Shown: in pieces, positions 35,859 to 47,904 of the stretch
How the letters are laid out: every line of letters begins with the position of its first letter
How positions within the stretch are numbered: position 1 is the first letter of the stretch
Origin: Aquarana catesbeiana
Lineage: Eukaryota; Chordata; Amphibia; Anura; Ranidae
Length of the DNA stretch: 64,000 nucleotides
NCBI RefSeq assembly: GCF_042186555.1
Contig: NC_133325.1
Coordinates: 670,394,640 to 670,458,639 of the forward strand
Direction: 5' to 3'
Notes under the pieces: model-generated
The model's database searches: none
Told to the model about the DNA's origin: nothing
What the model saw: only the letters and a program-made list of their open reading frames with translations
Program-made: the position numbers and the translations under genes

Positions 35859-37284
35859 TTACTGCATATACAGACTGATTTTTACTGTTGTGGGTTTAAT
35901 AACTATCTAATTCTATCTAAAACACACTGACCCAGATCTTCAACTCTTGAGCATGACCTTTGACCATAACCTTGACCCTAAGCTTAACCCTGACACTGAC
36001 TGATCTAAATATTTTATTTATTTATTCATTCATTTTTTTTCACAATTTTTTTTATTTACAGTTTTTCTCCCCTAGCAATGTGAAGAAGATACATTATATC
36101 TTTTACTTCATTCAAGAGGAGAAAAAAAAGCACTGGGGCGGGTTATAAAGTCAATGATCATTGTGATAGCTCATCACTTGATTCCCAGCTCCCCATCATT
36201 AGTACCAGGCCTGGAGCTGTCACTCAGTGAGTTCTATTTATGTATGTTCAGTGGGAAGAGGTTAATGTGTAACTTGATTTTATACATTAACTATATGGAA
36301 TGTATTCTTCATTTTAAGACAGCGGGCTGCATCTTGCAAATTCCCCACCCTTTTCCCTATGCTTTCTGTTCATCTTGAACCACTGGAGCAGAATAACAGT
36401 TTTTTTATTCAAAACTAAAGTTCTCAGTCTCAGATCTGCACAACTCTGAGCCAAAATAGGCTATTCACTGGGTATCTAAAATTGACAAACCAGCAAATTA
36501 TATATTTTGGTGCTTTAAGGTGTTGAAGCCCATTTCCCAACATTCTGCATGTTTTTTGTTCTTGGAAAAAAATGAAAATGATTTAGAGCCCTTTTCATAC
36601 ATTGTCTGCATCTCTCTGTCAGTTTTTCACATGGAACCTACCAGACTGAACCACAATGGCTATGGGTGGGCAGATGTAAGCAGACGTACCCTCATTTACA
36701 ACCAGTTACATCTGAGCCAGTCTATGTCCAAAACGGAAAAGGTCTGTGTCCTTCTCTGTTTAAGTGGATTTAAATTTATATAAACGGATCATGTTTCAGG
36801 CTAGAAACATATTTTTTATTTACACTTTTGTCACCTATGACTATTTTCTTCAACAACTAAAGAAAAATGGACAGTAGTGAAACGGATGTGAACTGATGTA
36901 AACAAAACTGAATTAAACTGAACAGCAGGCAGATGTACAAATTGCTGTAAACCGATGTAACCTTAATGTAGAACTATGGGCAAAACTTTTTTTTTCTTTT
37001 TTAGATAGAGTAAGGGAGGGTTATTACCCCTGTAAAGTTTATTCTGCCATCTGTGTCCCATTGGGGTGATTTACCTTCACTTCCTGTCCCATAGCAAAAA
37101 CAGGAAGTGAGAGGAAATTTCTGCAAATTAAGGGAATCTCCTGGGACCCCCCAGGTCACCAGAACTAGTGTCCCCATAGTAAGTTTTCCCCTCTATTATT
37201 TTCTGGGGACATCCCAAAATTTGGGATTTGCTTTTACTTTCACCTTTAACGATAATGGTAAACAGGATAGATAGAGAGGGAGAA
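35859..37284. other. No gene seen; repeat-like patches
   Basis: A telomere-like but imperfect CCTTGACCCTAAGCTTAACC stretch (35,960-36,000) and a TGTAAACCGATGTAACC-type patch (36,880-36,970) are the only structures noted. Small open frames show no domains. Confidence 0.45.
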
Positions 37285-38880
37285 CAGGGTTGCCAACCAT
37301 CTGTAAATTGACGGACAGTCCATAAATTCTAACCATTTACGGGGTGTCTGTAAATGTCCATTTACAGACGGAGGCTGTCCATGAAAAAGATGGCCTTCAG
37401 GTGACTTTCCCACTGCACAAAGCCGGATCTGGCAAGTTCAGCTGAGCTTGACTGGCCTTGGGCAGGGAAACAGGGGCGTGGTGACGTCATGATGCTGCTT
37501 GGCGCCTTTTGATGAATGAAAACAGCCATCAGCCAGTAGCTGAAGTAGAGGACTGGATGGGGACTCCGGAGGTGGGAGAGCTGCAGACTGGAAGTCTGTC
37601 GGTGCCAGGAGCTGGAGCAGAGGACTGGATGAGGAGGCGGGAGAGCCACTCAGACTCATCTCCTGTGCAATACCTGCAGCCTTTCACCATCTCCTTTGCC
37701 ATACCTGCAGCCTGTAACCATCTCCTGAGCCATGGCCGCAGCCTGTAACCATCATCTGTGCCATGCCAGCAGCCTGCAACCATCTCCTGCGCCATGCCTG
37801 TAGCCTGTTACCATCTCCTGTGCCATGTCTGCACCCTGTAACCATCTCCTGTGCTAGCCTGCAGCCTGTAACCATCATCTGTGCCTTGCCAGCAGCCTGC
37901 AACCATCTCCTGCACATGCCTGTAGCCTATTACCATCTCCTGTGTCATGCCCGCAGCCTGTAACCATCTCCTGTGCCACGCCTGCAGTCTACAACCTTCT
38001 CCTGTGCCATGCCTGCAGCCTGTAACCATCTCCTGACTCCTGTGCCATGCCTGCAGCCTGTAACCATCTCCTGTGCCATGCCTGCAGCCTGTAACCATCT
38101 CCTGTGCTATGCCTTCAGCCTGTAACCATCTCTTATGCCATGCCCACAGCCTGTAACCCTCTTCCTGAGTCCTGTGCCACGCCCGCAGCCTGTAACCATC
38201 CTCTGTGCCATGCCTGCAGTCTGTAACCATCTTCTGTGTCATGCCTGCAGCCTGTAACCACCTCCTGTGCCATGCCTGCAGGATGTAACCCTCTCCTGAG
38301 TCCTGTGCCATGCCCAAAGCCTGTATCCATCTCCTGTGTCCTGTGCCATGCCCTCAGCCTGTAGCTATCTCCTGTGCCATGCCTGCAGCCTGCAACAATC
38401 TTCTGTGCCATGCCTGCAGCCTGTAACCCTCTCCTGAGTCTTGTGCCATGCTCGCAGCCTGTAACCATCTCCTGTGCCATGCCTGCAGCCTGTAACCATC
38501 TCCTGTGCCATGCCCGTAGCCTGTAGCCATCTCCTGTGCCATGCCTGCAGCCTGTAACCATCACCTGTGCCATGCCCGCACCCTGTAACCATCTCCTATG
38601 CCATTCCTGCAGCCTGTAACCTTCTCCTGTGCCATGCCTGCAGTCTGTAACCATCTCCTGTGCCATGCCTGCAGCCTGTAAACATCTCCTGTGCTACGCC
38701 GCAGCCTGTAATCATCTCCTGTTTAATGTCCGCAGCCTTTAACTATCTCCTGTAGTATATCCACAATCTCTGACCATGTCCTGTTTTTATGTCTACAGTC
38801 TCTGACCATCTCTAGTATCATGTCTACAGTCTCTAACCAACTCTTGTATCATGCTGCAGTCTCTGAGGGGGAGCCTGGAG
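37285..38880. mobile_element. Candidate hAT-like element carrying the third minisatellite
   Basis: The left end CAGGGTTGCCAACC resembles hAT ends and the end of the 7,999-10,005 element. After 370 bases of unique-looking DNA (with ACGGACAGTCCATAAATTC and its partial inversion) comes the array. I could not find the matching right end, so the limits are uncertain. Confidence 0.4.
37655..38860. repeat. 31-bp minisatellite (about 38 units), inverted relative of the 1.4 and 3.1 kb arrays
   Basis: Unit ACCATCTCCTGTGCCATGCC followed by TGCAGCCTGTA (31 bp). Its complement has GGCTGCAGGCATGGCACAGG then AGATGGT, clearly related to GACTGCAGACATGGTACAAG then AGATGGT at 3,410-3,450. Several units contain an extra CTGACTCCTG-like insertion. 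The right edge (38,740-38,860) drifts to CTACAGTCTCTGACCATC, nearly the sequence of the other arrays. Confidence 0.93.
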
Positions 38881-39610
38881 GGGAGTCAAAAGCAGGAGCG
38901 CCATCTGAAAGGGGGTCACAGGAGGAGTCAGATGTGTGACTGTGGAGAGGAGAATATAGAATGAAACCAGAGGCAACTGACTGAGTCCTGAAGTTGAGAG
39001 GAACCAGTCAGAGTGCCGCCAGGTCAGTCTGGGGTGGGGGGTCAATACAGTAAGGTAAGGGGGGGCACTGATATATAGGTATATATCAGAATATATACTG
39101 TATATCAGTACCCACTCCCCCTTACCTTAGTGTATTCACTCTGCAGAAGGTGGTCTGTTGTAGCAGTTTTCACTAGAACAGGTGGTGAAGGGAAACACAC
39201 GGAGACACATATCCGACTGAAAACTGCTGCAAGCTCTTTTAACCAATTTTTTAAACAATGCATTAGCATTACTGTCTCTTTGGTAACTGCTATGTCAGTT
39301 TTAATTGATGTCTCTGTGCTCCAGTTGGGGAGATTCACTCTCCAGTTGCCCTGTTTACCATTCTACTAAATCCAGTACAGAAATTGTGAGGACCTCTATT
39401 CTTTAGATCCTGGTGGCGACCTGGGATTTCCCCTCAATTTCTGTGTTGGTGGCTAATTGCCTGTGGGACAGAAAGTGAAAGAAATTCTCTCCAACTGAAT
39501 GCAAGTAAAAAAACTGCTGGTTTATGTTAACCCAACCTTCATGAAAATGGAGAAATATGCTTTTTGAATTTTTTTATAACTTAAACACATTGCTAATAGC
39601 ACTAGCAATA
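38881..39610. other. No gene seen; hairpin at 39,045-39,132
   Basis: ACAGTAAGGTAAGGGGGGGC pairs with CCCCCTTACCTTAGTGT across a TATATCAG-rich loop. The remaining DNA has no recognised feature. Confidence 0.5.
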
Positions 39611-39930
39611 CACTATATTACCAAAAGTATTGGGACACCTGCCTTTACACACACAACTTTAATGGCATCCCAGCCTTAGTCCGTAGGGTTCAATATTGAG
39701 TTGGCCCACCCTTTGCAGCTATAACAGCTTCAACTCTTCTGGGAAGGCTGTCCACAAGGTTTAGGAGTGTGTCTATGGGAATGTTTGACCATTCTTCTAG
39801 AAGTGCATCTGTGAGGTCAGGCACTGATGTGGACGAGAAGTCCTGGCTCGCAGTCTCTGCTCTAATTCATCCCAAAGGTGTTGGAAGAATGGTCAAACAT
39901 TTACAAAGACACACTCCCAGTGGTGGTGTG
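39611..39930 (-). pseudogene. Tc1-like transposon fragment (3' end)
   Basis: The plus strand begins at TA then CACTATATTACCAAAAGTAT, the terminal repeat of a Tc1 family. The minus strand encodes the transposase C-terminus with LLNLVDSLPRRVEAVIAAKG and a GGPTQY ending. The copy breaks near 39,882, where a short inverted piece of its own sequence (AAGAATGGTCAAACATT) follows. No catalytic domain. Confidence 0.82.
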
Positions 39931-39985
39931 TCCATAAGAGCGCACGGGCGCCACCCCCTCTCTCCAGCCAGCCCCTCTATGACCA

Positions 39986-40020
39986 ATGGATAGATTCATG
40001 CATTGCATGAATCTATCCAT
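39986..40020. repeat. Perfect 17-bp hairpin
   Basis: ATGGATAGATTCATGCA and its exact complement are separated by one base. No T-run or gene context for a terminator. Probably the core of a small palindromic repeat. Confidence 0.85.
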
Positions 40021-40450
40021 GGCCCCCGCTGCCACCCCCTATTCAGGTGCTCAACCCCTTTTCAGGCACTGGGAACCTGAATTACATCGGCGTGGGATGT
40101 TTTTGAAGCACCTGAATAGAGCCATAGGCTATAATAGGCGTCAAAAAAGGTGACCTGCGAGCGCCATGCTTGGCGTTCACAGTTCACCCAGGTGTGTTGG
40201 AAAAGAGAATGAATATTTGCTTTCCTACCAAACAATTGTATTTTCCTGCTTAGCAAGTACAGCTTTGAGAACAGATAGATCTTTACATTTTCATTCAGCC
40301 ACCCTCTAAAATCTGGTAACACTGGAAGCTGAACTCCAGCTATATGTGCAAGTGATCTGCAGCCAGGTGGGTGGTGCTCCATTGTCAGAAACCGTGAGTG
40401 GACAGTCGGACAAGAGCCTAATGCACACAATAGTCAGCTGCTGCAGGGAG
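40021..40450. other. No gene seen
   Basis: Repeat-like words (GAGCGCCATGCTTGGCGTT) but no coding sequence. Confidence 0.4.
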
Positions 40451-40452
40451 TA

Positions 40453-42077
40453 CAGTGCCTTGCAAAAGTATTCACCCCCCTTGGCTTTTTACCTATTTTG
40501 TTACATTACAGCCTTTAGTTCAATGTTTTTTTTAATCTGAATTATTTGTGATGGATCAGAACACAATAGTCTAAGTTTATGAAGTAAAATTAAAAAATAT
40601 ATACATAAAACTATTTTTCAGAACTAAAAAAATGATAATTGGCATGTGCGTATGTATTCACCCCCTTTGTTATGATGCTCTTAAAAAGCTTTGGTGCAAC
40701 CAATTACCTTCAGAAGTCACATAATTAGTGAAATGATGTCCACCTGTGTGCAATCTAGGTGTCACATGATCTGTCATTACATATACACACCTTTTTGAAA
40801 GGCCCCAGAGGCTGCAACACCTAAGCAAGAGGGACCACTAACCAAATACTGCCATGAAGAACAAGGAACTCTCCCAACAAGTAAGGGACAATGTTGTTGA
40901 GAAGTACAAGTCAGGGTTAGGTTATAAAAAAATATCCAAATCTTTGATGATCCCTAGGAGCACCATCAAATTTATCATAACCAAATGGAAAGAACATGGC
41001 ACAAAAGCAAACCTGCCAAGAGATGGCCGCACACCAAAACTCACTTACCAGGCAAGGAGGGCATTAATCAGAGAGGCAGCACAGAGACCTTAGGTAACCC
41101 TGGGGGAGCTGCAGAGTTCCACAGCAGAGACTGGAGTATCTGTACATAGGACGACAATAAACCGTACGCTCCATAGAGTTGGGCTTTATGGCAGAGTGGT
41201 CAGAAGAAAGTCATCACTTTAAGAGAAAAACAAAAAGGCATGTGGGATACTCCCAAAATGTATGGAGGAAGGTGTTTAGGTCTGATGAGACTAAAACGGA
41301 ACTTTTTGGCCATCAAATAAAACGCTATGTCTGGCGCAAACCCAACACATCACCCAAAGAACACCATCCCCACTGTGAAACACGTTGGTGGCACATAATG
41401 CTGTGGGGATGAATTTCAGCAGTCGGGACTGAGAAAATGGTCAGAGTTGAGGGAAAGATGGATGGTGCTAAATACAGGGATATTCTTGAGCAAAACCTGT
41501 ACCACTCTGTGTGATTTGAGGCTAAGACAGAGGTTCACCTTCCATCAGGACAATGACCCCAAACACACAGCTAAAGCAACACTTGAGTGGTTTAAGGGGA
41601 AACATGTAAATGTGTTGGAATGGCCTAGTCAAAGCCCAGACCTCAATCCAATAGAAAATTTGTGGTCAGACTTAAAGATTGCTGTTCACAAGCACAAACC
41701 ATCCAACTTGAAGGAGCTTGAGCAGTTTTGCAAGGAGGAATGGGCAAAAATCTCAGCGGTAAGATGTGGCAAGCTCATAAAGACTTATCCAAAGCGACTT
41801 GGAGCTGTGATAGCTACAAAAGGTGGCTCTACAAAGTATTGACTTTAGGGGGGTGAATAGTTATACACATTGACCTTTTCTGTTATTTTGTCCTTTTTGT
41901 TGCTTCACAATAAAAAAAAAAAAACATCTTCAAAGTTGTGGCCATGTTCTGAAAATTAAATGATGCAAATCCTCTTTTTTGTGAAAAAAATGTTGCAAAT
42001 CTTCAAGCAATCCATGTTATGTGAGGCAACAAAATGCAAAAAATGCCAAAGGGGTTGAATACTTTTGCAAGGCGCTG
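40453..42077 (+). mobile_element. Tc1-like transposon, both ends present
   Basis: Flanked by TA at 40,451-40,452 and 42,078-42,079. The left end CAGTGCCTTGCAAAAGTATT pairs with the complement of AATACTTTTGCAAGGCGCTG. Length 1,625 bp, normal for a Tc1 element. It contains one degenerate transposase gene. Confidence 0.95.
40854..41842 (+). pseudogene. Tc1 transposase, mutated
   Basis: It starts at an ATG with MKNKELSQQVRDNVVEKYK. The helix-turn-helix GYKKISKSLMIPRST and the GRTPKLTYQARRALIREA half follow, then a stop at 41,091. The same frame continues with VTLGELQSSTAETGVSVHRT and TLHRVGLYGR to a stop near 41,218. The catalytic Asp block FRSDETKTELFG, the second Asp in FHQDNDPKHTAK and the Glu in SPDLNPIENLWSDLK are in two other frames, ending GGSTKY. 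All three acidic residues are present, but at least two stops and two frameshifts prevent a full protein of about 340 residues. A cut-and-paste enzyme in origin, now inactive. Confidence 0.92.
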
Positions 42078-44515
42078 TACAGTACCTACCCTATTGCTAC
42101 CAGATTATTGCAGTAGCAGTGGGATGGCACATGAGGTGGGTTCCTGGCCAATCACAGGAGAACATAAAGAAAAAATAAGCCTGGAAAAAAAAATGAATGC
42201 AGCACCATTTTTGTTTGTTTAGTTTGGTTACTCTTTAATATACAGTCAGGAGTGTGCTTTTTCACTGCAAACCAACATTCTAGAAATTTATTCTGACATC
42301 CTCAGGTTCAGCATCAAATCCACATGTCTTACAATCAATACCCTGAAATTCCACCAGTCCTTAAGAAAGGGAAATGATACATTATTTTGTACACACATTC
42401 AAAATGAAGTAACAGTAATGCCTCTTGACCTCAAGAGAGTGGCAATAGTTGTTCTGCATTCCCTGTAGATATCCCAATTAGGTTGCCCTGGGTAATCCCA
42501 CCATCAGGTGAATGGTACACATACTGTATATATTTTACCCACAAGGAAATACCATTTTTATAAGCCATGTTAAAGAATGAGAAAGACAATTTCAAATTTA
42601 CAGTACATTTATTTTTCAGTGCATTATAAAAATAGTTCCATCGTGTGTGGATTGCATGTGGATGTCCCCACCATAAAAAACCCAAAAAAGAAAAACCAAA
42701 CACACCACAGTGTTTATATAAAAAATACTGAACTTCAAGCAGTCTGAGCAGTAAATACAAATAATGCTGAGAAAACACCATAGCATACAGAGGTTAACTT
42801 AATTGTGCACATTGACTTTCATACAAGTTCATTTTTATGAAGAACATTCTAAGATTTTAAAGACTTCTAACATTTTTATCAAGGTTTTATCTTAAGGTTA
42901 TTGTGAAAAAAATATTTATGATAAAACAACAGTTCGTGCATAAAAAAAGATGTGGTAAAACTAGCAAGGCCATAAGCAGTACCAAGCTATGACCCGTTAG
43001 TCTATTCCCCCACTGAAACAACAGATCTTAATTTAGTTATTGGAAAGGGTTTCCACACTGCTGTAAGGAATGATAGCATCTCTCTAAACCTACCCGAATA
43101 TACTGGAATATGAGCTTTCTTTCTTACTTATCTTTCATGTATCAATGATTTTTAGTGGCCAAGGTTTGGGCCCTTTTCCAGCTCTGGGCTCCATGCTACA
43201 GATAAAATTGCCCCTATGAAAACCCTGCACTGATAATGGCAGTTTTATTCACTGACGTACAGAAAATGACAGCTTGATTTTCAGTGGTTGTCTCTGTTAC
43301 TAATTCAACATCAATGGCTCTTTTTTGGGAGTTGTTTTTTGGAGGTGAACATTGTTGACAGAAAACTGAATGTCTATTGGTATTGTGACACCTGTGACAG
43401 TTTTACAGTAACAGTAGAAAAGATCAATAAGTAATAAGTTCAGGAGCAAAGGCATTACTGTATCGGTTTAATATGAGTCTGTGACCCCTATAGCTGCCAT
43501 ATACTATCACTGACTGCTTTGTTAACTAAGTGCATGCTGTTGTGAAAAGGGGTCTTGTCAATTTCCTCTGTCTACATCAGCTGGAAAACAAGACACAACC
43601 AAGTGCCATCTCACATAAATGCTAGCCCTCCTTTGTCGTAAAGATAATTCACTAAACAAGGCAGCCATTTCCATTGGGTCACAAGAGTCAGTCTATGAAG
43701 ATATACTGGTGCCCAAATTGCAAAAAATACAGACTGCTAAATCAGTAGCACAGCAAGGCCTCTATATGACTACAGAGGGGTCTCTTTTAGGCAGGGTCCA
43801 TTTATCTGTTAGGGCTCATGGACACATGGCATCTATTTAGCTCCTCTGAATGCCTTTTCTCCTGGCGGGAAAAAAACTGCTTAAAAACATGGCAAAAGCC
43901 ACAGATTGCACACACCTTTACGCATGTTTATGTGCATCAAGCATTTGAGCGTTTATTAATTTCATTGGCCAATTGGTTCTGTGGCTGATTAAGGTGGAAA
44001 TTAAACTCACTTTGTGCCTTACTTGCATCAAATTAGCCTCAGAACCTATGTAATTCATATGTGTTCGGTTTTAAAGGGATGAGGTGGCAACCCTAAATGC
44101 ATTAACACCCAAACGCTAGACACATCTAGTGTTTATGCACATTTAGATGCTTTTAGGCATGTCTACAGTTTTTTCTGCTCTTCAGCTACTCTCCTGAATG
44201 CACCTTTTGATGTTTTTTTTTCTTTTTAAACACCCCTCTTCCAATATACTTGTGAATGTGCTTGAACACATAGGGGTTGATTTACTAAAACTCAAAAATG
44301 GCACCAGAACAAGTCTCGCCATTGGCAGCTTTGTCTTCTATTATTTATTTAAAAAATTGAATTTTTCTTGACAATGGTCACAGGCTAAATCAAATGAGTT
44401 AATCTCCCTTTTAGGGTTACAGGCAGAAATAAAAATCCGACAGAGGTTCTATCTCCTCAGCACGCTATCCAAAACTACAATAAAAAAGGTTTTGGCTTAG
44501 ATACACACCCCCTAA
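42078..44515. other. No gene seen, mostly single-copy-looking DNA
   Basis: No exon with good splice sites, no domain and no clear repeat apart from a short GGGGTTGATTTACTAAAACT at 44,275, which resembles the end of the MITE at 47,733. Confidence 0.45.
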
Positions 44516-44846
44516 GACCCAGTTCACACGTTTGCATTCTGAGAAGGCGCATGTTTCTGTTACTGCATCTGCCGACACCACAAGCTACTTGCGATGGTGT
44601 GTTGTGATGGCATTCATTCTGAATGACACCCTGAAAACCTTGCCGATGGAGGTGTGCCACACCCTTATGCACCACAAAGCAATGCACTATGTATGCTGCA
44701 ATGCACTGCTGAAAAAAAAGGTATAGGTCCAATTTCTGGACCACTGAGCTGCGTGACAGTCCAGCCTAACACAGCACACGTTAATCTGCAAAAAAAGTGT
44801 GTGCTTTTAAAGCACTGCCCATAATTGGTAATGAGTGAACCTAGCC
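44516..44846. mobile_element. TIR element with TAA duplication
   Basis: The left end GACCCAGTTCACACG and the right end AGTGAACCTAGCC are imperfect inverted partners, with TAA at 44,513-44,515 and 44,847-44,849. Non-coding. PIF/Harbinger-type by duplication. Confidence 0.6.
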
Positions 44847-45246
44847 TAAAGCCTAGTTGAAGTGTCCTATCTTGTTACGTGTCTTTATGCATGTTGTAGG
44901 TTTTCATGTTAATTTTGTGTACAAACCAAAGTCTCAGTGTTTGCCACCCTTTGTCAACACCCCACTTCTCTGCAATAGGGAATGTATAATGCATGTCTAT
45001 GTTACAGTGTGTCACGTATACATATAGTGTGTATGCCCAATAATATTCATTAGGAATCAGTGGGGGCCCATAGTAACAGAAGGACTAATACATATATTTA
45101 TATATATATATATATATATATACTATGAACGTATGTACACACTCATTTTATCTCTCAAATTTTGTTTTAAATGAAAAGTCCCTTGCAGAGCGATAGTTAG
45201 TGCCCAGCACTTTTACCATGTAGGGAAAGTGTCCTTCAGACACTAA
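44847..45246. other. No gene; short (TA)n at about 45,085-45,122
   Basis: Only a TA microsatellite was recognised. Confidence 0.5.
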
Positions 45247-46799
45247 TGCCGCATACACACGGTCGGACTTTCTAGAAAGCTAGGTCCGACGTACTTGCCG
45301 CCAGACTTCCGGCGGACTACCGCCGGACTTTCTGAACGGCCGGACTTGCCTACACACGGCCGGACTTTCCGGAATCCGGTCTTCCCGATGGACTTCCGCC
45401 GGACTTTCAGAATGAACGGACTTTCCCACACACGGACAAGTCCGTTCATTTTGAACGTGACTTGGGTACGACGGGACTAGAAAAGGAATTCAATCTCGCC
45501 GCTTTTTTTGGCGAGATTGAAACCTTGCGAGCCCCATCGCAGGCCCTTAGGTCTGGTATGGAACTTTAAGGGGAACCCCCTACGCCGAAAAACCGGCGTG
45601 GGGGTCCCCCCAAAATCCATACCAGACCCCGATCCGAGCACGCAGCCCGGCCGGTCAGGAAAGGGGGTGGGGACGAACGAGCGCCCCCCCCCCCTCCTGA
45701 ACCGTACCAGGCCGCATGCCCTCAACATGGGGGGGTGCTTTGGGGGAGGGGGCGCCTTGCGGTGCCCCCCCACCACAAAGCACCTTGTCCCCATGTTGAT
45801 GAGGACAAGGGCCTCTTCCCGACAACCCTGGCCGTTGGTTCTTCTCCGCTCTCTTCTCCCGGTGTCCCAGGTCTTCGGCCGGCCCCTCCGCTGTCTTCAG
45901 GTAGCTCTATTGCCAGCGGAGGTCCGGACTTCTTCCGGGAGAAGATGAACCAGAGGGACCCCCGAAGACGGAAGAAGACCCCCCCCCGGAGCTGTTTAAT
46001 AAATTATTTTAAAAACCTGTGTTGTGTTTTATTATTGACACTTTTTACCTAGGTGAATGGGTAGGGGTACCATGTACCCCATACTCATTCACATAGGGTG
46101 GGGGGGCCGGGATCTGGGGGACCTCTTATTATAGGGGGCTCCCGGATTCCGATAAGCCCCCCGCCCGCAGACCCCGACAACCAACGGCCAGGGTTGTCGG
46201 GAAGAGGCCCTTGTCCTCATCAACATGGGGACAAGGTGCTTTGTGGTGGGGGGGCACCGCAAGGCGCCCCCTCCCCCAAAGCACCCCCCATGTTGAGGGC
46301 ATGCGGCCTGGTACGGTTCAGGAGGGGGGGCGCTCGTTCGTCCCCACCCCCTTTCCTGACCGGCCGGGCTGCGTGCTCGGATCGGGGTCTGGTATGGATT
46401 TTGGGGGGACCCCCACGCCGGTTTTTCGGCGTAGGGGGTTCCCCTTAAAGTTCCATACCAGACCTAAGGGCCTGGGATGCCCCCCGCGCTCGCCGCAATG
46501 GGAAAATTAGTTTTTCCTATTGCAGCGAGCGCGAGATGCAGTAACCTGCTCCTCCGTCGTATCTGGTCCTTCGGACTAGCATACAGACGAACAGGCTTTC
46601 CGTCAGGAACTGAGTCCGGCGGAGGTACGACGTGAAGATTTGAAGCAGGCTTCAAATCTAAAGTACGTCGGATTTCCGCCCGAAACGGTCCGTCGGAAGT
46701 CCGATGGAGACCATACACGGTCGGATTGTCCGCCGGACTTGGTCCGGCGGCGTCCGTCGGACTTTTGCAGGTGAAAAGTCCGACCGTGTGTACGCGGCA
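45247..46799. mobile_element. PIF/Harbinger-like element with a 300-bp internal inverted repeat
   Basis: Ends TGCCGCATACACACGGTCGG and CCGACCGTGTGTACGCGGCA, with TAA on both sides (45,244-45,246 and 46,800-46,802). Inside, 45,540-45,836 is the inverse of about 46,181-46,474: CCTTAGGTCTGGTATGGAAC, CCTACGCCGAAAAACCGGCG, GGTCAGGAAAGGGGGTGGGG and others. The 340-base centre includes TAATAAATTATTTTAAAAAC and GGGTAGGGGTACCATGTACC. Open frames over the GC-rich arms are probably by-products. One arm plus part of the centre recurs at 52,915-53,290. Confidence 0.85.
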
Positions 46800-47732
46800 T
46801 AAGAGCTTCTGACAACCAAGAACATGCAGTCTTCCAAGTTGGAAGACTTAACAGAGCAAAACAATATGTATTATGTTAGTTACTGCACATAAGCAGGTTG
46901 GCTTACAAACCATTAACTGTTACAGTATATTGCATCATACATTGCCACAGAAGAAATTAATTTACTTGAAAAGACTAAACAATGTAACACGCACAGAAAT
47001 ATAAATAAGAATAATGCTATCTAGTGAGTTAACAATGGGATGTGCTCCCTGGACATTTTAGCACCTTTTTATATTGCAATATTTTCATAGAAAAAGCAAT
47101 TACTTAAGACTAGTACAAAAATATGATTATCAATACACATCATTTGCTCTGAATATCACAATGCCCACATTATAGTGTTGCTTGACTTTCATTTTCTGAG
47201 TGAGCTAGATGAGTGAGTGAGATGTGAGTGTTATGACCTCATTCGGGAACAATTTAAAATTGAATCTTGTGCTTAAGGGAGAAAAGGAAAATAATGTTAA
47301 TAGCATTCATCTTTAATTGTCTAAGCAACAGGCTGGATTGCTTAGGCCTCTGACCTAGGTATACTGCATGGCAGTGTTGCCTGAATTGCATGACTGGATG
47401 AACAAAATGCCTGGCCTGCAGCTTTAACATACCTGTAGTGTACACACCTCCTGGTGCGCTTTGTATCTAACTGAAAACCCCTTCATGCATAATCTTCCAG
47501 GAATGGACTATAAAGTATAAAACAACTATATGCAAATAAGTCAGGTTTCTGGAAATGTTGGTCCTGTGCTGCATTCAAAGCGGTGATTTTAAAACTAGTC
47601 AATTTAAATGCATTCAGTTGCACAGTCCTGAAACCAGCATACGACATATTGATCTATTTGCACATAGGTGCTCTGTACTCTAAAGTTTAAAGTAATATTA
47701 AGCCCTAAGCTCTTGTTAGCTTAACACATCGC

Positions 47733-47904
47733 GGGGTGATTTACTAAAACTGGTTCAGACAGAATCTGGTACAGCTGTGCATAGTAACCAGTTAACTTCT
47801 TACTTCAGTTTGTTCAATTAAGCATTGACAGTAAAACCTAGAAGCTGATTGGTTGCTATGCAGACCTGCACCAGATTCTGCACCAGTTTTAGTAAATCTT
47901 CCCC
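47733..47904. mobile_element. Short TIR element (GGGGTGATTTACTAAAACTG)
   Basis: GGGGTGATTTACTAAAACTG pairs with CAGTTTTAGTAAATCTTCCC. About 170 bp, non-coding, with the word GATTGGTTGCTATGCAGA inside. Confidence 0.8.

Noticed and set aside
35960..36000. Telomere-like CCCTAA repeats
   Set aside because: Only a few imperfect units are present, so interstitial telomere DNA is not supported.
37684..38666. His/Gly/Gln-rich minus-strand open frames up to 177 codons
   Set aside because: Translation of the 31-bp minisatellite in shifted frames.
45508..46448. GC-rich open frames in the 45-46.5 kb element
   Set aside because: They mirror each other through the inverted arms, are Pro/Arg/Gly-rich and lack homology I can recognise.
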